Positions 1 to 5,587 of a stretch of DNA of 5,587 nucleotides are shown here, piece by piece. The notes beneath the pieces were generated by a model, which saw only the letters and a program-made list of their open reading frames with translations, had not been told where the DNA came from and did no database searches. This DNA is from Candidatus Zhuqueibacterota bacterium 4484_87. GTDB taxonomy: Bacteria; Zhuqueibacterota; Zhuqueibacteria; Thermofontimicrobiales; Thermofontimicrobiaceae. Position numbers and translations under genes: made by a program. Every line of letters begins with the position of its first letter. Position 1 is the first letter of the stretch. Location: NCBI GenBank assembly GCA_002085355.1, contig NATN01000203.1:1-5587 (forward strand). The letters are read 5' to 3'.

Positions 1-1290
1 GGCGTTACTGCTTTACGGGGATTAAAGGCAATATATTATGGAACAGTAATTAACTGTACTGTTATGGCGATGGTTCTTGTTGCTGCGAACCGTATCTCTG
101 AAACCTTTCTTTTATGGCATGAATGGATACCAAAAAACATTTATAGTCATATCTATAATTTCGTCCAATCAATTAACATTTCGTTCGCGTCAGGAGCCAC
201 AGATATTCCAATAGATATTGCTTCAACAAATAATTTGATCAGCATATTGCTTATTGTTGGATTTACAACATTGTATTCCACGACAGGAGGTTTGCGCACA
301 GTCATTACTGGTTATTTGGCGCAGCGAACAATGGCTTGTCGCAGCGATCGCGATGCTAGAATGGCAGGATTTGTTTTTACTGTAGCGCAAGTTTTGGTGA
401 GAAGTTTATTTTGGCTGCCGATTTGTATTGCTTTGTTACTCATTTATCCTTACGATCCCGCAGCTGCTAGCGGCGAAACTTTTACAGCCAGCAGAGAAAT
501 ACTGTTTGCGACAGGAATTAAAGATTTAATGCCTGCGGGTGTTCGGGGATTAATGCTTACCGGACTATTTGCTGCTCTGGCTTCGACTATTAGCACTCAT
601 CTTAATTGGGGCGCTTCTTATTGGAGTAATGATATTTATTATCGTATCATAAACCAAATATGGTTAAAACGTACTCCTCGTTCAAAAGAGCTGGTTATAG
701 TTGCAAGATTCACAAATATTTTAATTTTGGCAATTGCTTTAGCCATTATGGTCAACCTGGACTCTATTCAAACTGCCTGGTACATTAGCTTATTATTTGG
801 CGCCGGTATGGGTGCCGTACTTGTTCTCAGATGGCTTTGGGAACGAATTAATATTTTTTCTGAATTAGCTGCTATTGCTGCGTCATTGATTTTTGCTCCT
901 ATCATATTGTTTACTATGAAAGAGGAATACATGAGATTGTTACTGATGTCTGTCATTTCTACTGCCGTTGTGCTTATCGTAACCTGGCTTACTCCCGAAA
1001 CAGACGAGCATATTTTAAAGAAATTTTATGAACGAGTTAAGCCACCTGGCTTTTGGAAAAAGACCGCACTTAAAGTTGGTGCGGATCCCAAGCAGTCAGT
1101 CCGTGAATTTCGTGAAGGTATATATTTGGTTTTGACCACGGGAGCAACTGTTTTTCTTTTGCTTATTGGAATCGGAAAATTACTTTTGCCATCTCCAAAA
1201 GAATCTTCATTTATACCCTGGTCGATTTTGCTGGTAGGTTTGGCGAGTATTGGGCTTTGGTGGAAGAAAATATTTGGAAAAACTGCATAG
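1..1290 (+). CDS. Sodium:solute symporter (SSS family), 5'-partial, apparent internal deletion
   Basis: Inner-membrane Na+-coupled transporter of the SSS (SLC5-like, LeuT-fold) family; the substrate cannot be told from sequence. The frame is open from base 1, giving 21 residues before the ATG at 64 that continue a hydrophobic helix. The true start therefore lies outside the window and the ATG at 64 is internal. Residue numbers below count from that ATG. Visible blocks: ALRGLKAIYYG (bases 10-42), a family-typical entry to an early helix; YSTTGGLR (71-78); GYLAQRTMACRSDRDAR (83-99); RGLMLTGLFAALASTIST (161-178), whose Ser/Thr-rich end matches the helix supplying the Na2-site hydroxyls in vSGLT-type proteins; NWGASYWSNDIY (181-192); and the loop FYERVKPPGFW (321-331). 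About ten hydrophobic segments remain, two of them near the C-terminus (about 352-376 and 383-400). The GGLR block normally leads into a TD..QF helix and a long stretch before the G-Y-x-A-Q-R block; here they are joined at residues 80-83, so roughly two helices seem absent. Family assignment is firm; transport competence is doubtful. Confidence 0.88.
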   Translation, partial: GVTALRGLKAIYYGTVINCTVMAMVLVAANRISETFLLWHEWIPKNIYSHIYNFVQSINISFASGATDIPIDIASTNNLISILLIVGFTTLYSTTGGLRTVITGYLAQRTMACRSDRDARMAGFVFTVAQVLVRSLFWLPICIALLLIYPYDPAAASGETFTASREILFATGIKDLMPAGVRGLMLTGLFAALASTISTHLNWGASYWSNDIYYRIINQIWLKRTPRSKELVIVARFTNILILAIALAIMVNLDSIQTAWYISLLFGAGMGAVLVLRWLWERINIFSELAAIAASLIFAPIILFTMKEEYMRLLLMSVISTAVVLIVTWLTPETDEHILKKFYERVKPPGFWKKTALKVGADPKQSVREFREGIYLVLTTGATVFLLLIGIGKLLLPSPKESSFIPWSILLVGLASIGLWWKKIFGKTA

Positions 1291-1383
1291 TGCAGCAGAG
1301 CTACAAAGCGATAGATACACGTTGAACGATGCTGATGGAAATAGTGTATTCAGGGATAAAGTTGATAAAAAATACAAAATATA

Positions 1384-1390
1384 AGAGGAG
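1384..1390 (+). promoter_or_regulatory. Shine-Dalgarno site of the TreT-like gene
   Basis: AGAGGAG lies five bases before the ATG at 1396. Two further in-frame ATGs follow at 1402 and 1405, 11 and 14 bases from the site. The spacing favours 1396 as the start, although 1402 cannot be excluded. The strength of the site argues against a typical Bacteroidetes leader, where such sites are usually weak. Confidence 0.7.
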
Positions 1391-1395
1391 CTAAT

Positions 1396-2649
1396 ATGGC
1401 AATGATGTTAGACAATACGAGTGAATATCAATACAAAAATATTGACATTTCACAATATAAAGATTTCATAAACGTTGGAGAATTACGGAAATTAGCGGCT
1501 AAATTGAAAGGCAAGAAAGTATTGCATATCAACGCCACCGCAAAAGGGGGAGGAGTAGCTGCAATTCTACAACGAATGATTCCGTTGCTAAATTCGCTTG
1601 GATTCATAAATCACTGGTATGTTCCGCAGATTTCAGATATAAAATTTTTTACCGTCACTAAAAAACACCATAACATGTTTCAAGGATTCAATGTTAAACT
1701 TACTGATAGCGAAAAAGAGTTGTATTGGAACGTTCAAAAACAGGTGGCTGAAAGAATTAATAGTTGGGATGATTATGATATCATTTTTCTTCATGACACG
1801 CAATATCTGGGATTGATTGAATTTTTGCCTAAACGAGAGGGGCAGAAATACATTTATCGCTGCCATATCGATACCACTACCGCTGTGGATGACATTAAAG
1901 ATTTCTTTTTGCCTGTAATCGAAAAATGTGATGCTGCGGTTTATCATATTAAAGATTTTATTTTAACTGAAAAAATAAAATCTTTTGTTATGCCGCCCTC
2001 AACAGATCCACTCGAACCTAAAAATCAAATCGAATTAATTACAGAAGAAGATAAAATTAATGCTATTAAAAGATTTAATCTAGATTTTAATCGTCCAATA
2101 TTGACACAAGTAGGACGATTTGATCCCGCAAAGGGTTTTGACAGGGTGCATCGTATTTATAAACTTGTAAAAGAAAAAATGCCTGAAGTCCAACTTTTAT
2201 TGACAGGAGCGGGGGCTTCTGATGATCCGGAATTTAATGTTTTTATTAAAGGAATTAAAGAATTAGTTGCCAACGACAAGGACGCTGTCGCAGAAGAAAT
2301 TCCTTTTGATGTTCGACTTTTAAATGCAATCCAGCAAGCGTCAACCATTATATATGCAATGTCCACCAAAGAGGGTTTTGGGCTTGTTGCTTCAGAAGCA
2401 GCCATCAAAAAAAAGCCGATTATTGTTTCCAATGTTGGCGGACTCCCTCAACAGGTAATACACGATAAAACTGGTTATATAGTCAAAGATGAAATAGAAG
2501 CGGCGCAGTACACTCTTACGCTATTAAAAGATAAAAAATTAAGAGATGATTTTGGAAATGAAGCACGGAAATATATTTTATCAAAATTTGTTACACCCAT
2601 CGATGCCAAAAATCAAATTAATTTATTCATTAGTACCTTGAATTTGTGA
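1396..2649 (+). CDS. treT: GT4-type retaining glycosyltransferase, TreT-like trehalose synthase
   Basis: Predicted cytosolic enzyme of 417 aa, the usual size for TreT, which reversibly makes trehalose from a nucleoside-diphosphate glucose and glucose. The layout is a two-domain GT-B fold. N-terminal half: HINATAKGGGVAAIL (44-58, glycine-rich loop), FFTVTKKHHNMFQG (84-97), FLHDTQ (131-136), YRCHIDT (154-160) and MPPSTDPLEPKN (199-210). C-terminal donor half: VGRFDPAKGFDRV (239-251), PEVQLLLTGAGASDDPE (263-279), the E-x7-E motif EGFGLVASE (326-334, Glu326 and Glu334) and NVGGLPQQV (346-354). These follow the archaeal TreT order almost block for block. Several normally conserved positions differ: GVAE is GVAA, HDPQ is HDTQ, HIDLS is HIDTT, SIDPL is STDPL and FDPWK is FDPAK. 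It may thus be a divergent member with a different acceptor or donor. A GT4 trehalose phosphorylase is the main alternative. It lies 105 bases after the symporter gene and may share its transcript. No signal peptide or membrane segment is visible. Confidence 0.8.
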   Translation: MAMMLDNTSEYQYKNIDISQYKDFINVGELRKLAAKLKGKKVLHINATAKGGGVAAILQRMIPLLNSLGFINHWYVPQISDIKFFTVTKKHHNMFQGFNVKLTDSEKELYWNVQKQVAERINSWDDYDIIFLHDTQYLGLIEFLPKREGQKYIYRCHIDTTTAVDDIKDFFLPVIEKCDAAVYHIKDFILTEKIKSFVMPPSTDPLEPKNQIELITEEDKINAIKRFNLDFNRPILTQVGRFDPAKGFDRVHRIYKLVKEKMPEVQLLLTGAGASDDPEFNVFIKGIKELVANDKDAVAEEIPFDVRLLNAIQQASTIIYAMSTKEGFGLVASEAAIKKKPIIVSNVGGLPQQVIHDKTGYIVKDEIEAAQYTLTLLKDKKLRDDFGNEARKYILSKFVTPIDAKNQINLFISTLNL

Positions 2650-2957
2650 TAATTTATTTCTTTAAGTACCATAAGAGGCTCAAGTCCAAATCAAGCAATT
2701 AGAAGATAAGCTGAAAACGCAAGGATGAGATTATTGTTGCGTCAATCGCTTGCAAAAATAAAAGATTATAAAATAGTGCAGAAAAAACATCTAACAGCAA
2801 AGGTCAAATTAGATTTAATTGAGCGATGAATCAATATAATCAATGTAGCATCCGTAAAAGAATAATATGCATGCAATTGGGCGTGAGTATCGTCAATTTC
2901 CAACCTTCCTGAGAAGCATTTAGCTCATTAATGAAATCTATCATGGAAAACCCTTCA

Positions 2958-2989
2958 GCTTAGTTTTTTTCCCTTATAAAAAAATAAGC
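2958..2989. repeat. Inverted repeat, 12-bp stem with one bulge
   Basis: The left arm is GCTTA (2958-2962), an unpaired G (2963) and seven T (2964-2970). The loop is CCCTTAT (2971-2977). The right arm is seven A (2978-2984) and TAAGC (2985-2989). The T-run is inside the left arm rather than after the stem, so this is not a classical intrinsic terminator for + strand transcripts. It could fold in RNA or simply be an AT-rich palindrome; its role is unknown. Confidence 0.55.
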
Positions 2990-3246
2990 AATATGTTGTA
3001 GACAGCAACCACCTTTCTGTGTTCATATCTAAATATTATTTTTAATATAGTTAACCAATTTCAGAAGAGAAATACTTCATCGCTGTCCATTTTTATTTTA
3101 TTTATATTTTTCCATGTTTTGAAATTTCTTATTGGGCAGGAAAGATTTTGAAGATGTCGCTTTTCGTTTTCGTTGGACTGCAATCAAGGCGGATGAATTT
3201 ATTGGTCACTTTACTTGACTTTTATTCTGTAAAACAATAAAAACTG

Positions 3247-3276
3247 TTGCAAGTTTGAAATTTTTTTTTAAATTTG
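3247..3276 (+). promoter_or_regulatory. Candidate tex promoter, Bacteroidetes-type -33/-7 layout
   Basis: TTG at 3247-3249 is followed after 19 bases by TAAATTTG at 3269-3276, which matches the Bacteroidetes -7 consensus TAnnTTTG at every fixed position with spacing in the known range. It would start transcription about 45 bases before the tex ATG. The region is AT-rich, so a chance match is quite possible, and the assignment is only meaningful if the host uses that sigma-factor specificity. A sigma-70-like GATAAT at 3283-3288 is an alternative -10, but it lacks a well-spaced -35. Confidence 0.3.
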
Positions 3277-3328
3277 GGTCGGGATAATTCAAAGGTAATC
3301 AGAAATTATTAGCAAGGGATTTAATGGA

Positions 3329-5497
3329 ATGAGCGAAGAAAATCATTTTCAGAAAATTGCCAGCGAGTTGAAGCTCAAAGTCTGGCAAGTGCACAAGACG
3401 GTTGAACTTCTGGACAGTGAAAATACAGTGCCATTCATTGCCAGATATCGAAAAGAAGCAACTGGAAATTTAGATGAGGAACAAATTCGGGACATTGAAG
3501 AACGGATTCGATCCCTGCGCGTTCTGGATGCGCGGAAAGAAACCGTGCTCAATTCCATTGAAAAACAGGGAAAACTCACGCCCGAACTGAAAGAAAAAAT
3601 ACTGGCAGCGGAAAAATTGCAGGAAGTGGAAGACCTGTACTTGCCATACAAACCGAAACGCCGCACGCGTGCGACCATCGCCAAAGAGAAGGGATTAGAG
3701 CCGCTCGCTGATAAAATGCTGGCACTAGCGACCGATTTGGATGATTTTGATGAGTTTGTGAGTTCTTTCATTGATGAAGAAAAAGGCGTCAATTCTGCGG
3801 AAGATGCTTTGGCTGGAGCAAGAGACATCTGCGCTGAGGCAATTTCTGACAACGCTGATGTGAGAAAAGTAATTCGGGAGATTTATCAAAAATCAGGCGC
3901 CCTGCATTCCGAGGCAAAGGTGCTGGAAGAATACGGGAATTACGAAGTTTATGCTGATTTTTCCCATTCGCTCAAAACGATTCAGCCGCATCAGGTGTTG
4001 GCAATTAACCGCGGCGAACGGGAAGGTTTTTTGAAAGTCGAGGTAGAAGTACCTGAGAGCGATTGCATTAGTGAAATTGAACGAATGTACCTCACTGATG
4101 AAAATTCTCCGTTTTATGAGCATTTGAAAATGGCGATTGCTGACTCCTACAATAGGCTCATTTCACCTTCCATTGAACGGGAAATGAGAAGTGGATTGAC
4201 AGAAATTGCGGATGAACATGCGATTGAAATTTTTGCCAAAAATCTGCGCAACTTGCTCATGCAACCGCCCATTCGTGGAGTGACAATTATTGGCATCGAT
4301 CCGGGTTTCCGCACTGGCTGTAAAGCGGCAGTGATTGATGCGACAGGGAAATTTTTAGAAGGCGCGACAATTTATCCGCATCCGCCGCAGAACCACTGGC
4401 AGGAAGCAAAGGAAACTTTACTGCAACTGGCTAAAAAGTACAACGCACAGGTGCTCAGCATCGGAAATGGAACAGCGTCCCGGGAGACAGAAACTCTGGC
4501 AATTGAGGTGATTGAAAATTTTGAAGGCGATCTGTCGTACATCATTGTGAACGAAGCCGGGGCTTCGGTTTATTCCGCTTCCAAATTGGCGCGGGAGGAA
4601 TTTCCCGATCTGGATGTGTCCATGCGCGGAGCCATTTCCATCGCGCGCAGGCTGCTGGACCCATTGTCCGAACTGGTGAAAATCGATCCCAAGTCCATTG
4701 GTGTGGGTCTTTACCAGCACGATGTCAATCAGGCGCGTCTCAGCCAGGCACTGGATCAGGTGGTAGAATCGGCAGTAAATTTTGTCGGCGTGAATTTGAA
4801 TACAGCCTCCAAAGCGCTGCTGCAATATGTGGCAGGAATCAACAGCCGCATTGCGGAAAATATTGTGAAAATGCGTGATGAGCAGGGAAAGTTTGAAAGC
4901 CGAGAGCAATTGAAAGATGTGAAAGGCATGGGAGAAAATTCCTTCACTCAATGCGCAGGGTTCTTACGTATCCCTGATGCGGAGAACTTTTTTGACATGA
5001 CTGCTGTGCATCCCGAGTCCTACGAGGCTGCGCAGAAATTGCTGGAAGAATTGGAGCTGGACAGCACGACGGTGCGCGGCAACGGTGAACTCATTGAAAA
5101 ACGGATACGGGAAAAGAAATTGAGCGTGCAACAGTTAGCAGAAGTTTGTGGAACCGGCGTACCTACGATGGATGATATTATTGATAGTTTAGCGAAACCT
5201 AATCGCGACCCGCGCGATGAGTTGCCCAAGCCGATCTTCAGACGCGATGTGCTCAAAATTGAAGATTTGAAAGAAGGAATGATTTTGGTCGGTACCGTGC
5301 GCAATGTGGTGGATTTCGGCGCCTTTGTAGATATCGGCGTCAAAAATGACGGTTTGGTGCATAAAAGCAAACTGGCAAAAAAATATGTGAAAAATCCCAT
5401 TGATGTTGTCAGTGTGGGGCAAAATGTTAAAGTAAAAGTTATCTCCGTTGATCCGGAACGAGGAAGAATCTCGCTGAGCATGGTGATTGACGAGTAG
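3329..5497 (+). CDS. tex: Transcription accessory/RNA-binding protein Tex (YhgF/YdcI family)
   Basis: Tex is a cytosolic nucleic-acid-binding protein related to eukaryotic Spt6, linked in several bacteria to transcription and RNA handling; its exact role is poorly defined. At 722 aa the protein has the full family length and ends just after the S1 domain, like the shorter Gram-positive forms and unlike the longer E. coli YhgF. Domains in order: helical Tex N-terminal region with VPFIARYRKEATGNLDE (34-50) and YLPYKPKRRTRA (104-115); YqgF/RuvC-like domain with GIDPGFRTGCK (322-332), SIGNGTASRETE (377-388) and VNEAGASVYSAS (407-418); LDPLSELVKIDPKSIGVG (443-460) with YQHDV (462-466); helix-hairpin-helix region with VNLNTASKALL (488-498) and KGMGENSFTQCAGFLRI (532-548); HPESY (561-565); and a C-terminal S1 domain (about 646-720) with GTVRNVVDFGAFVDIG (655-670). 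The start is supported by AAGGGA at 3314-3319, nine bases upstream. The gene is intact, with higher GC than the two genes before it. It appears monocistronic here, with a terminator downstream. Confidence 0.97.
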   Translation: MSEENHFQKIASELKLKVWQVHKTVELLDSENTVPFIARYRKEATGNLDEEQIRDIEERIRSLRVLDARKETVLNSIEKQGKLTPELKEKILAAEKLQEVEDLYLPYKPKRRTRATIAKEKGLEPLADKMLALATDLDDFDEFVSSFIDEEKGVNSAEDALAGARDICAEAISDNADVRKVIREIYQKSGALHSEAKVLEEYGNYEVYADFSHSLKTIQPHQVLAINRGEREGFLKVEVEVPESDCISEIERMYLTDENSPFYEHLKMAIADSYNRLISPSIEREMRSGLTEIADEHAIEIFAKNLRNLLMQPPIRGVTIIGIDPGFRTGCKAAVIDATGKFLEGATIYPHPPQNHWQEAKETLLQLAKKYNAQVLSIGNGTASRETETLAIEVIENFEGDLSYIIVNEAGASVYSASKLAREEFPDLDVSMRGAISIARRLLDPLSELVKIDPKSIGVGLYQHDVNQARLSQALDQVVESAVNFVGVNLNTASKALLQYVAGINSRIAENIVKMRDEQGKFESREQLKDVKGMGENSFTQCAGFLRIPDAENFFDMTAVHPESYEAAQKLLEELELDSTTVRGNGELIEKRIREKKLSVQQLAEVCGTGVPTMDDIIDSLAKPNRDPRDELPKPIFRRDVLKIEDLKEGMILVGTVRNVVDFGAFVDIGVKNDGLVHKSKLAKKYVKNPIDVVSVGQNVKVKVISVDPERGRISLSMVIDE

Positions 5498-5533
5498 CTT
5501 CTTTTACTGAAAAAAACTGTGGAATTGGGTTTG

Positions 5534-5569
5534 AATGCCAGGTATTTTATTGGTGCCTGGCATTATTTC
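5534..5569 (+). terminator. Intrinsic terminator after tex
   Basis: A perfect 9-bp inverted repeat, AATGCCAGG (5534-5542) and CCTGGCATT (5556-5564), can be extended inward by a T-G and an A-T pair to leave a 9-base loop. It begins 36 bases after the tex stop codon and is followed by a short T-rich run (ATTTC) and then A-rich sequence. The stem is strong but the T-run is weak, so termination may be partial. The opposite strand has no T-run after the hairpin. Confidence 0.6.
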
Positions 5570-5587
5570 AAAAATAAAATAAAAAAA

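Larger units (their letters stand above)
2650..3328 (+). other. AT-rich spacer without a convincing gene
   Basis: This stretch separates the TreT-like gene from tex. All six frames are broken by frequent stops. The longest pieces are short: an ATG frame at 2725-2829 (34 aa), an ATG frame at 2826-2912 (28 aa) and stop-to-stop fragments at 2675-2725 and 3123-3218. None has a good ribosome site plus a recognisable family. Some fragments read like protein (for example QVQIKQLEDKLKTQG in bases 2681-2725), so a decayed gene is possible but not shown. A hairpin lies at 2958-2989, a small ATATTA/TAATAT hairpin with a TTTT loop at 3033-3048, and the candidate tex promoter near 3247-3276. No terminator with a T-run was found just after the TreT-like gene, and no tRNA or other RNA gene was recognised. 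Confidence 0.7.

Noticed and set aside
64..66. ATG as the start of the symporter gene
   Set aside because: The frame stays open to base 1 and the preceding 21 residues match the conserved family block and complete a membrane helix, so the gene begins outside the window.
1322..1350. Sigma-70-like promoter before the TreT-like gene (TTGAAC, 17 bases, TGTATT)
   Set aside because: Each box matches only four of six consensus positions; too weak to list as a feature in AT-rich DNA, though it would allow separate transcription.
1362..1385. TTGATA ... TATAAG promoter-like pair just before the TreT-like gene
   Set aside because: The spacer is only 12 bases and the -10 box overlaps the ribosome site.
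2715..2740. ACGCAA/TTGCGT inverted repeat as a terminator of the TreT-like gene
   Set aside because: Only six pairs around a 14-base loop, with no T-run after it.
3154..3240. 28-codon ATG frame upstream of tex
   Set aside because: No well-placed ribosome site, no recognisable product, and length within chance for this composition.
3324..3326. ATG five bases before the chosen tex start
   Set aside because: It is out of frame with tex; the in-frame ATG at 3329 has a well-spaced AAGGGA upstream.
3349..3852. Antisense open frame of 167 codons opposite the start of tex
   Set aside because: It lies wholly opposite a strongly conserved Tex N-terminal region; its Ser-rich composition is what the complement of Glu/Lys-rich coding sequence gives, and no domain is recognisable.
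4418..4951. Antisense open frame of 177 codons opposite the middle of tex
   Set aside because: It is opposite the YqgF-like and helix-hairpin-helix motifs of Tex, and its His/Cys/Phe-rich sequence resembles no family I know.

Overview
The window carries three genes, all on the + strand, separated by two spacers. In order they are: the 3' part of a sodium:solute symporter (SSS family) gene cut by the left edge; a complete GT-B glycosyltransferase of the TreT (trehalose synthase) type; a 679-base AT-rich spacer with no convincing gene; and a complete gene for the transcription accessory/RNA-binding protein Tex, followed by a hairpin terminator. No RNA genes, CRISPR arrays, insertion sequences or phage genes were found.

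The organism is a bacterium of moderate to low GC: about 35-40% in the first two genes by spot counts, nearer 45-50% in tex, and lower in the spacer. Both complete genes have Shine-Dalgarno sequences, clearly so for the TreT gene. The symporter resembles my memory of a group found in Bacteroidetes/Calditrichaeota/KSB1-like (FCB superphylum) bacteria. That placement is an impression, not a demonstrated result.

The symporter and the TreT-like enzyme are 105 bases apart with no clear terminator between them, so they may be co-transcribed. A Na+-coupled solute importer beside a nucleotide-sugar-dependent trehalose synthase would fit sugar uptake or compatible-solute metabolism, but the sequence does not show the transported substrate. 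tex lies beyond a long spacer, differs in composition and has its own candidate promoter and terminator, so it looks like an independent housekeeping unit.

The most notable observation is in the symporter. The conserved block that normally enters one core helix runs straight into the block that normally follows two helices later, as if about 80-130 residues had been removed in frame. This is a real internal deletion, an unusual short symporter, or an assembly artefact. I found no strong case for a new multi-gene system in this window.
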